DNA of 64,000 nucleotides from Paramacrobiotus metropolitanus (lineage: Eukaryota > Tardigrada > Eutardigrada > Parachela > Macrobiotidae): positions 2,480,001-2,544,000 of the forward strand of contig NW_026570226.1 of NCBI RefSeq assembly GCF_019649055.1, read 5' to 3'. Positions 10,640 to 28,500 of the stretch are shown in pieces. The translations under genes were made by a program, and so were the position numbers. The notes under the pieces were generated by a model. That model was not told where the DNA came from. It was given only the letters and a program-made list of their open reading frames with translations, and did no database searches. Numbering within the stretch: the stretch's first letter is position 1; each line of letters starts with the position of its first letter.

Positions 10640-12930
10640 TTGAAAAAGCACGCTTAGACGCAGTCTAGTCGAATGAAATGGGAGATCTGCTGCGAAAGTT
10701 AAAAGTGTCAGTTTAGCTCAAATGCTGGCTATTAATATGGAGCCTCGATCGGGTATCTGACTATGATGATACGATGTGTCAGAATGAAAACGCTGTGTTT
10801 TGATAAGCACTTAGTTATCAACACATTGCACTTATGTTTATGAGCGGTAATTTGATGCGCTCTCGGCGTCTGCAATTGCAGTCGTGCACCGATTATTCTG
10901 CCATTTATATTCAAGATAATTTTTTCGAGATATGTCCAATGCAAATTAAAATCTCTACAAAAAAGCCATTAAATGCTGAATCCTATTTTTCTGCAATTTA
11001 TTTTGGAAGGAATGTATTAACGAGTTTGGCTTTGCTACGCATGGAGGAAATATTTTCCCAAGAATGAACTGCAATAGTTTGTACTGCACAGAAAACGCTG
11101 ATTGCCAAAATTTAGTGCGCCGCACGGAAAATAGTGTTAAACGTATGTTCAGCTGTGATGTTTAACGTTTTAACTTTATTTTTATTTAATTAGTTCTTTT
11201 TATCTAAGCACTTTTATTTAATTACTAATTGACGAGGATGCTTTGACAGAGCTAGAACGGGTGGTCAATGTTTTGAAAGCAAGAGAGCTAGCGGAGCTGA
11301 AAAGTGGAGCTTTTGTTGTCCAGTGGCGCGAAGTACTTTAAAAATTGTTTATGTTGCGCAGCCGATATGTATGCAGAGTGCAGACCAATAATTTTCGACT
11401 CACAATAATTTTCGTGACGCTTAAATAATAAATATACAAATTTTTTTTGTCCTTGGATGTTACATTTTGCTGTTTTCAATTGCGATTTTTAAATCACTGT
11501 TTTTTTAAAGATGTTTAAAATTGTTGATAAGCACTTACATGTGTGATAAAAATTTAGTATAAGGCAGTTTTCGTGCGAACGACTGTATTCTGCGGCTTCA
11601 GATTTTTGTTCAAATAATTAATTTTATTATTGCGGATGGTTCACACAATGCGCTAGCCATTTTCTGATAAATATTGTACTATGCAATATGCATGGATAAA
11701 AATTTTTAATCAAAATCGTATATATGTGTATTCCAGTGCTTTTATGAAAGTATGCAGCAGATCAACAAACACGCGTGAGCGGATTGTAAACTGCCGGCAA
11801 CTGGAGTAGGTATACAGTGCGCAGTATTCGCAGCTCAGCATAGGATGGAACGATTGTCGGATAGTGATACAAGAACAACAGGAAGACACTCCGCCGCTAA
11901 CACGCATCACGCTGTCAGTCGGGCGCCGCTGCACATCACGCGTTGTTAGTGTTGCTAATACGTACTTGTTATTGCTACTGCACGGTGCGCACTGCACAGT
12001 AGGCATATAAGACGCTGCGTACCGACGCACAAATAGCCTTTCTGTTAAATAAACAAATCATAACCGCCCAATTTAAAACTCACATGTCACAACCGGCATA
12101 TAATCGACACTAATTGTGTGTATGTACGATATTATATCGATTTTGATGGGCGGATCGGGATCGCGATATCCGACGTATTATTGTCACACGGCAGTGCTTT
12201 TTATTGCTTTTATAAATTTCGGCGCGGGCTGTTTTGGGCTGTTTTGGGCTGTTTCATATACATGCGTCAAATGTGCAACACACCGTACATACTACATCTA
12301 TACGTACGAGTACTGTAAAATGACTCAAAATCACCGCAACCTAGTGTGATAACTTCCAGAGTTTGAAATTAATATGTGTTCTACTCGCAGAAAGTACAAA
12401 CCGATTCATTATTAACGAATTCGGATCTATTTGTTCATAATTAACAACCAACATAATTATCTGCAGTATTACGAAAGAATATTACCTATTAGTGTAAACA
12501 TTTTGATTATGTATTAATTTTTCTGTTGCGTATAATTATGTACCTATCACGTATTGTACATTGTACAGTATAACATACATATTAACTAGAAATTAATATC
12601 GTGCTGTATCTATGCGAGTTAAAGTACTATTGCACTGTACATAGGTATCCAGTATCCCAGTATGAGTATGAACATACGTATGCGAGGTGAAGCTGTGAAT
12701 ATGTATGGTTGACTACAGTTGTAACGTGATACATTTGTGCGGAAGTGATATATCTATATATGCACTTTGCACATAGTGACGCATATAAGTTATACGTAAT
12801 ATTAATGCGTTATATTTGCCGGTTACTTCCTTACTGTGTTTCAGGAAAGGTGACGCAGAACTGTTTTAATCACGATGGTCCATCTAACCGCGCCCTTCCG
12901 TTGAACCGGGTTACGTATTTTACGCTGAAC
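10640..12930. other. Intergenic, AT-rich
   Basis: No exon recognised. It lies between the divergently transcribed bHLH (-) and GH16-kinase (+) genes, so promoters of both are expected here, but I cannot assign elements. A short direct repeat (TTTTGGGCTG twice) lies near 12232-12252. Confidence 0.35.
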
Positions 12931-13094
12931 ATGGCCATCCTATTGGTTTCGGCTAATTTTTGGGTACGTAGCAGCTTTCTTCTCCGTTCCGCTAACCGCA
13001 ACTGGCTCTGACTACCATCGCGTATTTTAGTTAAAACTGACCAGGCATTCTGCAGTGTCGATGCTATGATGGGCGCTGTGGAACCGTTTATACC

Positions 13095-16446
<3,352 letters not shown>

Positions 16447-17331
16447 ATTCACTGCTATACAGTCAAGCGGAAGTGACGTGGCATTGAAATCTGTCATTCA
16501 CTTGCTCTGCCCGTGTATTTTGTACGAGTATCCTATACTCGTAGTCTTGCCACACTCATCTAAATGTTACCTACTGTGCTACAGCGATCGAACGCCAAAC
16601 CAAACGCAACCCTGAATGATAAAATTGTTACGCGGTGTCTTGTACTTCTATCGGTTTCCGCAACTACTCGTACCATACAATTCATTATTAATTTGGCCAC
16701 ATCTGTAATAATTGTTCCCGAATTCTTGCATAATAAATTAATATTTGTTCTACACATTTTATGTTAACATTACCATTAATTTTATAAAAAGGTTTGTGGA
16801 AAAGGTTCGGGGAAAAATAAAGGTCTTATTTAACAGACCGGCTTTGTTTGCAACTTTGCATTAATTTTATTACATGCATGATGCATCCATTAAAACTGAA
16901 CTTCACACATGGCATAATAAAAGTACATGTTGATTATTTCATTTTTGCATTACCGAAATGAAGCCAAAATTTTGTTGTGTCTCATGCTGTAATGCGCGCA
17001 CTTCAGTCCATTTTGGACAACATAATTGAGTCACTTATTTGCAAGCAAGGACGCTGCAATTCACAGTACTAAGAATATTCTGGCTTTTATGACAGTTTAT
17101 TACGCGGCAATGCATTTATCAGCGGGGAATTATTTTAGTGACCTTTGGCATTTTAGCTTACAACGCATGACCTTTCCGGACCGATACGGCGTACGAAACA
17201 GCAGAGCTACAACCTCTAAAACTGGATATTTGACTAGGAGAGTAAAATTGCAAGCAGCTACTACGCGGCACATGAATAAAAGCTTTGGAACGTTTGTCTA
17301 TCAAACAGAAATAAAATATACTACACTAAAT
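16447..17331. other. 3' flank of kinase gene, convergent gap
   Basis: The gap lies between the plus-strand kinase gene and the minus-strand orcokinin gene, i.e. two 3' ends. No exon seen. AATAAA-type signals at about 16731 and 16817 could serve as polyadenylation sites for the kinase transcript. Confidence 0.35.
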
Positions 17332-20300
17332 CTAATAGCAGTTAACGGCGCTACGGATAAAAATGAAAATACTCCATAAATCCGTCGGCGAGTCGATCTG
17401 GTCGAAGTTCCGTTTCTGTCCGCCCTTCCGGGATTCTTCACGCTGCGCTTGACGAAATGCCCGAATCCCGGTGAATCGATCATGTCCAGATTGCGCTTCT
17501 CGAAGCGCTCAAAGCCAGGGTGTCCAGCATGTCGAAGTTGCGCTTGTCTAGGCCCAGACGCTGCTCGGTGGCCGGCACAAGGGTGGGAGTAGTTGTAGGA
17601 GGTCATCCACCAGGGCTTCTCGTACAGGATGTAGTGCAGGCCATCGTGCTGGCGACCCAGTCCGTAGACGGCGCCGCTGGCGCCAGCGGACTTTCGACAG
17701 GCCCCAGGGCGGTGGGGTTACGCTGGGCGCGGTAGGTGATGTTCAGCGGGATGTTGTTGAAGAGGGTGCGTTTGTCCACACCGGTTTCCGCTGACAGGAG
17801 CTCCATCTGAAGTGAATTTCAAACGATTATGAGTTTGACCGGAAAATGCTCAGTGTTTGGATTACAACGCACGGAAAATTGTAGTGTATCTAAATCGTAA
17901 CAATAAATGATGAAGATGTCTGGGATTTGGCGGCGATCACTTTCACTTTTCCAGGTTGACCGATAGAGAGCTAAACTTGTTGTTATCGTGAACGGTATAA
18001 CAACCGGCATGCATGACGGCAAATCTTAATAACATCAATCTTCTTAATATTAATATCTTAATAATATTATTAATATTTTAATCCTTTAAAATATTTGTCC
18101 GTCCGTTTGGTGGTACGACTAATACTTAGTAATACTAAAATTTAATATTACTAAATTTAGTATTTAGTAATCCTTTATTCCTTTATACTAAAAGAATAAG
18201 AAGTGCTCAAAATTCAACTGCGGGGAGTCAGTCCCAGCCACACACAAGACCAAACTTCGATATCTTGGTATCATTCGATAGCTCTTATCGTGTAGTAGAG
18301 CCATCAAAAGTCAGATCTGAGAAAAACAGTTCCAGTTTCATAAAAAATTGAAAAAACGTAACATGCCGAGTCTACGGGAGAAGTGAAGAATCCACCATTG
18401 CAGAACCGACCACCTCACCATTGTCTCAAATAAACAACCAAAAACCTCTTTGCTGCCAAGCAGCCACGGGCTTCCAGAACGTTTCACTGGAACGAAACTT
18501 GAAAGTTTATAAATTATAGGGTAGCCTTGCGTTTCTATTTTCTCATCGAAACTCAGACTCCGAAAGAAAGGAGAGTTTGATGAAAAAAGCAACGAAGAGT
18601 CGAAGCGTATCGCGCAGTTTCAACCATGATCATTAAGACAACTGCCCTCCGCAGACGTCTGACCAGTTTTAAAGTAGCAGTGCGCCCAAGGGCAGCAGCT
18701 GGTGACTGGTGAGCAATGGACGTACGCATTTTTTGGCAGAGTTTGCCGGCTCGAAAGCAGTAAGAAAGGATTTTCTACAATTTCTGTTTTGTAAAATCTG
18801 TGACAACCAGCAGAAGGCGAAGCAGCCAGGGAGAAAATTTTGAAAAAAACCTTAAAAATCAGCAGCAAAAAAATTATCTACAGAACGATAAGAAGCCGAT
18901 TTAAACCGCGCAATTTGCACGGGGTCTGTCATTCGATACACATCTTACATATCAAAGTCAGTAGCCGAGCCAGCAAAAGTCTGATTTGAGAAGAGTAGGC
19001 AACGGTGGCTCCAGATGTCACGGATCATTAGGTTTTTCCTTTGCGTCATAAATTTTCAGAAAATCTGATTTTTTTCCCAACGTGTGGAATACTAAGAACC
19101 GAAGACAAAGCCGCAGGCGACGCCGAGCTGCGGCGCGAGCGGAGCATCAAGTGAAACATTAGTCGTGGCAATTTTTTTTCCACGGGATTGCATTCCGCTT
19201 TCCCACCACTTCCCATACTGATACTTTCGGATTTAAAGGGCACGGATGGAAAACTTATTTTTACGGGTGGGATATGCAGAAACCAGAAACGTCAAATGAG
19301 CAACATGTGCTCCATAGTTCTGAGTCATAGTGCTGTTTCCGGTATCCGACCATGGGAATTTACGATTGCTTTAAGTTTGTGAAGTTGGCAACAAAAAATT
19401 ATTCGCACAAACAATACAACGGATGATACAAAAAGTTAACCGAGATCTTTTTCACAAAAAAAAAATAAATAATAATCATGACATCCTTCTGATTTTAAAT
19501 TGTTCCTATTCCGTAGCCTATATGTTGCGCGCAATTTGCGCGGGGTCTACTAGTTTACTTACTAATGGTATAACTGGCATTCCGTTGTTGTTGTTACTCA
19601 TATATTCTCGTGGGTTATTCAATAATTACTAATAGTTTGGTAATTACAATGCGAACAAAGTACAAAACAATAGTTACGAGGATAAGATTGATTGTACTCG
19701 TATAATTATCATTTGCATAGTTTGACTGCACCAACGGAATAAAGAATACGTCTGTAGAGATTGCGTAGAGCAGTGGCCAAATATGTGCTGGCCTGGCAAA
19801 ACCGGTACAGGCTTTTCGCGTAAACGTTTTCAACGTACATTAGACTTCCTTAAAGTTAATTATATTCTTTTTTCGTTAAGAAATATAAATAAGATACGCT
19901 GCACTATTTATTAATATCTAAATGTATTAAATTAACAAACGTGCGAGTGACACTACGATACTTCATGATTAATAAAAATAAAAACTTTGTTACACTAAAA
20001 CATCGAAAAAAATCTATCAGCTCGTGTATTAACACTTAATGCAAAATGTAATTTGAAACTATGCTGGAAAATTTGCTCAGTATACCGAAGTAGTATTACC
20101 AGCTGAAATGTATGCACTCAATTAGCACGACTGATATTAATTCGGCTTAATACAGTTATTTCACAATCATACCGGTATGTTTTTTGCAATAGTTGCACGT
20201 GCCCAGTTTTGGGCGCAGAGGTCTCAGTTTTTTGGCGCTCTTATACTTTCTTCCGACAGCTTTCTTTGCTTCTAATTCTCTATTAACAATTGTGTTCCAT

Positions 20301-20755
20301 CCCGAAAATTTCCGCCAGCGATAGTGCTGTTTTTGCCGAGTGCTTTAATTCAGCTAATTAATTTGGGTACTATCCACGAATCTCACCGCTACTACTCTAT
20401 ATAAAACTAAAATTTGCTTATTTATTTATATTATAGAAACAGCATGTGATGCTTAGGTTTACTTTTATTCTTTTAAATTCATTCGATCCCGGCGCGCCCA
20501 ACCCAGATCTGCATCTGCTGTATGTCTAGAGCAGCCTTAGCACATCCGGAAATATCCGATTGCGCAATTGTGGTATCACACTCGCTGCTTGTACTGTATA
20601 GATATACGAGTGCAAGAATGACCATTGTGTAACATGGATCTTACCGGTTTCTGTTTGTCGGCTGATAGCGGCTCGTTAATCTGTCCCAGAACGGCCGTGC
20701 AGAAGAGGAAGCCGTACACGACGATGGTCGGCACTGGTCCCGTGCTCCACTCCAT
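17332..20755 (-). CDS. Orcokinin-like neuropeptide precursor (frame-broken)
   Basis: Exon 1 (20755-20645) starts at ATG and encodes a signal peptide (hydrophobic core IVVYGFLFCTAVLG), ending at a GTAAGA donor. Exon 2 begins at 17806 after a TTCAG acceptor. It contains dibasic KR sites separating orcokinin-like peptides: NFDMLDT...GFERFEKR (about 17545-17500), NLDMIDSPGFGHFVKR (about 17495-17448) and NFDQIDSP... (about 17415-17385). The arthropod orcokinin consensus is NFDEIDRSGFGFN, so the match is in the NFD/NLD.ID start and GF core. Such precursors are cleaved in secretory granules to neuropeptides. The peptides fall in different frames: at least three or four single-base shifts lie between about 17660 and 17400, one in a CCC run. 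It is either a pseudogene or an assembly with indel errors. The intervening 2.8-kb intron holds repeats. Confidence 0.7.
18230..19550. repeat. Repeat-containing intron segment
   Basis: Two direct-repeat pairs lie in the orcokinin intron: CGCGCAATTTGCACGGGGTC (about 18908) with GCGCGCAATTTGCGCGGGGT (about 19527), and a longer degenerate pair sharing CATTCGATA, then GAGCCA and CAAAAGTC (about 18271-18325 and 18933-18990). This suggests an old composite mobile-element insertion, class not recognised. Confidence 0.4.
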
Positions 20756-23700
20756 CTTCCCGCGGTACTGCTGCCGGTGGGATGGGAATTTCCGGCGCGC
20801 TTCTGATTATGCTTATCGCTGGCGATCACTGAAATTAAATACAAAATTATTACTTATGTATCTTGTTTAACTTAAGTATCTTAAAAATCCGGTTCAGTAA
20901 GCAGCATACAGAAATTTCACGGTAATTACTGTTACCCAACTGTCGATGGTTAGTTACTGACTACTGTTATTTCGCCAACTGCGCAATTACACAATTTTGT
21001 GCACCTTACATTATGATGCAGCATTAACATATGAGCCGCTTAGAAATCGTGCAAGGCAGTTATCAGCGTATTCAAAGCGTCTATTACATCCCAAATTTCT
21101 GAATTTTTTTGCAGGTGTTAATGATTTAACAAGGGGATGATTATAAATAACAAACGTATTAAATAAGCATATGTACACAAATTGATAAGAAGGGTTTTCA
21201 TCTAAAGATAACATCAAAATTCGACCAAGGTTAATTGTCAATAAACCGTATTAAATATGTGTATATGTACATAAATTAATATTAAGGTTTTATATAAAGG
21301 GCAAATTAAAATGCGACCAGATTAACTGTCAATAAACCGCAAGAAACCGACGGACACTACCTAGCCGGAATCAATAACCCAGTATTTTCTTCTTCGTCAC
21401 CTCTTTACAAAATTAAACTCTTCGGCAAGTGTATTTGTCTGCGTGTGCCCAAACCCGTGGCAACTACGCACACTGAACGTGTCTAATCCGGCATTTGCCG
21501 GGAAAAAAACAAACACAATTGCCATGTTGTGATGACCTCCTTCTTATACAACGCGCCATCAATGGGCGCCGGGAGTGAATGCATGATGATGATGATGGGA
21601 ATGGCGTGTATACAAGAGGGACGAAAGAGGACTTTCATCACCGCACCGGAACCCATCTGCGCCCCGGCAAACGGCCATAGAAATGGCCATCCAGCCGCGG
21701 CCGGCAATTTAATCAACTTTCCCTAACCGGGCTTCCTTATCGCGGGCGACCAAAGACATTTATCACACACCGCAATCTGCTGTGTGCATGGGCCTATACG
21801 GGATAATTGGCCGGGTTGCGCTGTGATGAGTAATACGCAACGCCCCACCCGACCAATTAAGCGAAATATACAAGCGGTGTGAGCGGCTACGGGAAATCAT
21901 GTCAATGTGGCCGGCGGCGCGGGAAAATTAACAGACGATGTGATATAAATCAATCCCGGTGTGCTTTAGTAATCAAATCGATATGGTCTTCAAGGTTGGG
22001 TCTGTCAGATTAATTTTACTTGTCTTGCTAAAGGTCTCCCGGAACTCCTTCGATTATGTGTAATGTTTGGATTTAGTTTTTGATCATTGTTATTTGGTAG
22101 TTATATGTTGATCAAATTTTCTTTCAAAAGTGTTTAATATCATTAGGAAAAGTACAGTCACTTATTTCGTTAGGGATTTGCAATTGAAATCGATCAAGGA
22201 TGGCATGTATCCGGTATAATACAGCGGTAACATGCCACTTAAGTAAAACCCTTAATTAGATACGAGTTTATTACTCGTACTGTAGTTATTACTGATTCAG
22301 GTAATTTATTTTGTTAAGCGACAGAAAAACTGAAATCGATCAAGACCAGTATTTAGCCGGTATAATAAATATAGATTAGTAAAGCAGAACACCTCACTTT
22401 ACCAGAGATTAGCATCAACGTTTTTCGATGCAGAAAATCGGCATAAATAATTACATAAATTAAAACGTATGACATAATAATTTATGAACGCAACTGATGA
22501 TCAGATAATAATAACGCGTGATTAACACATAGGGGACACTTATGCTATTTTATTATTCTTAATTTTAAGTACAAAATTTTTAATAAATTTCTTCTCCGGT
22601 TTATATTTAACCCTTATTAAAAATATAAAATAAACCTGCGCGGATATTCCATTTACCTAAATAACGTACTCGTTATTTCTTTGAAAATAAAATTATTGCG
22701 AACAGATAACGAAAAAACATCGTTAAATTCCGATTATTTTAGACAGAGCGCTTCTGTGAGTGACGCAAGTGTCGTGTGTCCATTAAACGGCAGGAGTACG
22801 TAAGGATGAGTGAGGATAATGTCATTAGAAAGCGGCTTTTATCCCGCTAATATTCCCTGTGATTCGGCCCTGGAAGCGCTAAGTTAATTTGACGCATGTT
22901 AAAGTTAACGCGAAATGAGCGCGTAAATTGAGTGGCTGGATGAGTGGGACAATTAAAGTGTCACACAGCATAAACGGCCCGCGGCTGTCACCGGCGAGCA
23001 CGTTTCCCGAACGGCTCATGCCGTTTCCTGCCTGCGTCAGCATTCAAACACCTGACCTTTACACAGCACAAATTTATAAACCACCAAACTTTTTTCCAAT
23101 AATAAGTTCTGGATTTGGGTGAACAACAGTAAACACCCGCGAGCTTTCGTAAATTCCGGAACAAATGCAAGCAAGTTATAAGCAACTTAATAATTATCGC
23201 AGAGCAAGCAATATACAGAGTACCGGTACATAGCGAAAAAACTAAAAAACCTATCAAAAACTCTAAAATTTTAGGAGTGTTTACATTATTATCATTTCTT
23301 TACAATATCGCGAACATCCAAAGTAGGATTTCGGTAAAAACTTTCGGTTTTGGTTGTAATATGGTTGCTGTTAAAAAAAAAATAAAAATTTTATTGTAAA
23401 ATTTTTTAACAAAATTAATATCAAGTTTTCTAATAAGTCCGGTAATTACTTTTAAAGAATGTACAGCTTTGTTGTTATTTTTATTTTATTTGTGTTGAAA
23501 TCGTTAATAATAAATCGAATCTACTTTAATCGCTGCGAAAATAACGCTTAAGAACTTTACGGCTTCGCTTTAATTTTTAAAATGATTTTTTAAACAAAAA
23601 ATGCAACAATTAATAATACAGGAAACGTTACATACCAATTTGGAATAAGGAAGTGACGAGTTAAGCGAGACAGTGTCAGGTCAACACGAAGAAAGTCAGC

Positions 23701-25504
23701 GTCGAGCAACACTCCCAAAAAAGCGGTGTCTTAAGTCGGCAGTCAAACAGATTAACCGATCAAACTTGAAAGTGTATCCAAAGAAAACCGGGCTAACACC
23801 GCACAAGACACCAATCTTATATATATTGTATCCAGAAGATCTTCACTCCAGCGTGACGTGACGTCAGCGCGTATCCAGACTCCGCCCCGTCTCTCCCGCG
23901 CTCCTTATTCAACAATATTAGCACTCCAAGAATGAGTGCGCATAAAAGCCGAACAAACAGTGCGCACAAATGCCGGCGCGCTGGTCGATCGTGTTTGTAC
24001 AGTGGGGAAAGGTCACGAGGGAGCTATTCCACACCGCGGTATATTGTAATCCGAGTTATGAATGTTGATGCAGCCGGTCAAGGGGAAATGAGGAGGGGAT
24101 TAGCATAAACAAGTGTAGCAGACGGAAGTCGGTTTCCACTGTGTACATGTGGTTGACAATGGGCAGCCGGGCAATTATGAATGAGGGAAAATGAAGTTGG
24201 CTGTTTTTCCTCACGCAGCAGCTGCCGCTGTGTCGGCAGTTTTTCATATTGTGCTGAGCGCAGCAGCGGGGCTATATTAAGCGTGTCTTGAGTGGCACGT
24301 GGCGAAATTGGCAGCGGCTCTCACGGATATCTCCAGGTAGATTAAGCGGCGAAAGGTCAGGATCGATCGCGGCGCGCGTCGCGGTAATTTAACAGACTTC
24401 TAACAGTGCAAATCATGAATTTATTTTATTATGCAAAATTCACGATGGAAGATTGACTATAATTTAACAAATTCTTTAATCGATTATCCTCTCTTCGCGT
24501 CACAGACGGTTTAAAAATAGTTGGTAGCACTGACTGTCGATTGGAAAATCGTAGGTAGTTATTACAGGACCGACAGCAGTTATTCCCAAAGTAATTAGAT
24601 TTGTTTGCCGAGTTAATAAATGCACGGGTGCTACAGTACGCCCAATCAATTTTTTCCAACTTTTTTAGGAAGGTAAGACGAAACAAAATACTCGTATGAA
24701 TACGGCATGCCTCGCTAACGGAATATGGTAGCAAAAAAGAATGTGTTGGACCAGCAGTAAACAGTGGATCAATACAGACAGATAAACGCAAGCAGTGGTA
24801 TAGTGGTAATCGTGTTGTATCGGAGGGCCACAGGCGCATAATAAATATCCGGACACTTGATGCTAATAATTTAACGTGATTTATTCTTTAACTGATTAAT
24901 ATAATTTCATTTAATTAATGGGACGTATAATTTACGGGATAAAAAAATTATGCTTCAAGAAAAATAATTTACATGTACAAAGCGAGCTTCGCTCAATAGA
25001 AACAATCAAATGGAGAATGTTTATAACTTTCTAATTAAATAAATATGTATTTGCTAAATTAAATTAAATATTCATTAAATAATTAAATTTAAAAACAGTA
25101 ACGCAGCATAACAACATTGCGCGCAGTCATTTTACTATGTTATCTCTAGTGTGCAATAATTAATTACTATACTATGTAGTAACGGGAAGACCTTGGTTAA
25201 AGTTCTGTCGGACACCGACTGTACCGCGGCACTGCATGCGATCGGATCTGAAAATTTTATCGTCTGTCAATATCTTTCCACATATCCATCGTGCAAAATA
25301 ATGTTGTTCTGAGGCCAAGCGTACAGATAAATGTTACTGGGCATGGAAAAATTACAGTACGCTTAAAATGCCCGGTGCTGTTTTTTATAGTTAGATGGGA
25401 TAGTTCGCGCTTTCTTCTGTCATCGTCACCGTGTTCGAAACCAATTTCCCATTTTTGATGCTTCATCTAGGTACACACATTCCCTTTTGCATTTTCCAGT
25501 AAGC
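20756..25504. other. 4.7-kb gene-poor interval
   Basis: No exon with recognisable composition. A moderately GC-rich stretch at 23870-24400 and a clean stretch at 21420-22010 could be regulatory (orcokinin and gene A both start from this interval, divergently), but nothing specific can be assigned. Confidence 0.35.
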
Positions 25505-28500
25505 ATGGCGGGTCGCGATGGCATAGGTTTACTGATTTATTCTACGTTGCTAATACTATCAATGCCGGCCTACTGCACCGTTCGAACCAGCAACCAGATA
25601 ACTACCCCCAACACCTCACGGCCACTAATTCCCGGTAAAAGCCGATTAGCATAATTTAGTAGAGTAATCCAGTTAGTCACAAATTACCGCTTACGTATAC
25701 ATCGCAACCAAGTAATTTACCGGTCGTACAAAACATATGCAGGTGGCGCACCAAGCGGTTGTTTGATTGAAACCCGGTATATCGTGTGACCATAGTGGTG
25801 TTGCTGATCTTGCCGTAATCCATATGGAAAACACAACCGTTTTCTGTATTAATGGTAGAGCCCCGCCTGACAACTAACGTGTGTTCCGATGACAACACCG
25901 ACTCGTCTGACAGTGCGTCCAGGATCGTGGATAGCTTGCAGCGGATGACCGGTGCCCGATTCTATCTGCAGCCGGCTGACATTCCGCCCGATCAACAGGC
26001 AGTTTTATTTCTCGGGCATATTGGTTATGCCCTGCAGCTATCCCCGTTTATCGGTCTACACAGTCTCGTCGTACACACCAATAGCCTCTCCGTCAGCCAA
26101 TTGGAAGAAGTTCTTACGTACGCCTGGACGCCCAGTATTGGTACGTACCGTACTTTCACGTCTCAACATCTGCGAAGCCTGCACATTGCAATATTATGCA
26201 AAAGAATGTAAACTACAAATTGTACGTATAGATGTGCTACTTGCACCGATTTCTTATGTAAAAATTAAGAAAAAAAACATTCACTCGGTACGATGGCCTA
26301 AATACGCATACCAGAACGTATACCCATAATGATCATAATGTTTAACGAATGTATGTAGTGTACGAATGCCCATGATATGTACCTACCTACTACTAGCTTG
26401 TCCGGTAATTTCTGACGAATCAGTACAGCGACTTACACAAATTTGCGTGTTACGCCAAACTTCACACTACGGCGCGCCACGCCACACTGTTTAAACACGT
26501 AACTTGCATTTGACTGGCTGGTGGCTTGGTATACGCCATATAATTTAATGAGAATAACAGTAATTGCCTGGCGTAAGGTGGCCAGAAAATGGTCAGTGCA
26601 GTAAGCGACAATCTAACTGCGGAGCGCATTTAGAGATTTTGAAAAACGTAGTGAAGTGGCCATCGTTATAAGCGCAAACTTCGCGCTAGCTGTACCTTTA
26701 CGTAGGAAATTACCGGACAAGCTTGTACATTGTACCTCGTATAATCAGACCTGTCCTCAATTCAGGCAGTGTACTCAAAGTGATCCGTTATTGAGGCATA
26801 TCGAAGTATACCTGATACGGCTGATAGCAGCGCCATTTCCGTAATCAGTACCACGCCCGGTACTAGTATTACTACCAACACCCAACGATTATCGCTTGAG
26901 ATTCAGCGCGGAAATGCCGCATCTGTTTTGGGTACCATGGATTGTTTGGATAGTTTAAAAGAAGTTTTGCTGCTGTGAATAGTACTGCGTGTTTCTTTTC
27001 CTTACCAGAATTGTGCGTTGTTTATTAATAAAAAGAGTAACACTCGTATCATTAACTAGGATCACACCTTGAAAGGTCACTTTAAAATGCTTTTTTGCAG
27101 AAGCCTATATGCAAAGTCCCAACGCCACTGTCGATGATGCGCCGAATGTGCGTTTCCTATCGTTTCTTAATTCCAGCGAGACGCTCACCATCACCGGGTA
27201 ACTGACCACGTTCCTTTCGACCCTTCTCAATCGAAACACTCGCCGTCTACCCTTTAATGCAAAATGGTTTCGCGCATAAAAAAAATTTGTTGCATAGCCT
27301 GACCTTGCGCTGTACAGGTCGCCCGTTACCCGCATTATCTATACCATCTTTCGCTCAGCGCATATTCGCCCACCAGGACCTGTGCCAATATGGGAGAGCA
27401 AGAATAACGCTAATTGTAAGCATCCGCAGCAGCGCATTGGGCCTCCCAGTTTGGAGATGTTCATTCAAATATTGGAAGAGAAGGGAGTGCGTGTATACGA
27501 TCAAATGATCATACCGGCTCAGATAGCCATGATCGCCGATTCTCTACCTTTGGAGGATTCCAGCCTGACCGCAGCCAAGAATAGTTGTCGATTCCTGCCT
27601 AGTAACCAAAGGGATGCGTGTGCCTTGAATAAGACGGTGGATGTGCGTGTGGGCGGCCTGACGAATTACACCTTGGTATCCACACTGAACGGAACCTACA
27701 CACAGTAAAGTGGCAAAGTCCTTATTTCCGCTTTTAACCTTTACAAATGAACATTACCTTTTTCAAATCGAGAAACATGGTAATTCATTACAGTTGTTTC
27801 CTATAAGAATGATCTAGAAAAAAACCCACGGTTAATTCGATCCGGCTCCTTGTCATTTTAGGCAGCAAGTGACCTACGTCAGTTGTCTGACGTTAGTAGA
27901 GGACAAGGTGTGGATTGGGTGGTTGCCGAATTCGAATGCATCGGCACCCAGTGCCGACCGTCCCACACTGACGAACCTATATCCTATTGCTGCGCAGCGG
28001 TCTTTCCGTGTATACACGTCACAGCCCGTGCACCTCCAGCTTCTTCCTCTTATTCAGCAAAAATTTACTAAAAGCTTCCATTATCAATATGGTATGCAGT
28101 CACAAATTTAGCGGTACAATTATATTCAAACCTGGTCCCGGATAATGTTTCATTTCCCGTTACTCTAAGTAGTTCAAATAAAGCGCCCACATGTGAGCGT
28201 CAGTGCTTACAAAATTGATAATTATTATACAATTCGTTGCCGCTAACAGTAACGACTGTGTGTATCGTGCTCGTAATGCAACGCTGAGAAGTTTAATACA
28301 ATGGCAGCCCGAGAAGAAATAAGCTGAGCACGTACTAATGGGTCTTTCTGATTGTAAGATGACAGCAAGAGTGTGGATGTGATGCTGTGGAACCCGGATC
28401 TGGATACCGGGACAATGATCAGTTTCCTGGTACGTCTCCTGATAAACGGCAAGGTCGTTGCTGTCCTGGACGCACGCCTGCCGTATACCGATGCAATCTA

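Noticed and set aside
17603-17735. Plus-strand frame over the orcokinin exon
   Set aside because: Antisense shadow of the precursor; the minus strand has signal peptide, splice sites and peptide motifs.
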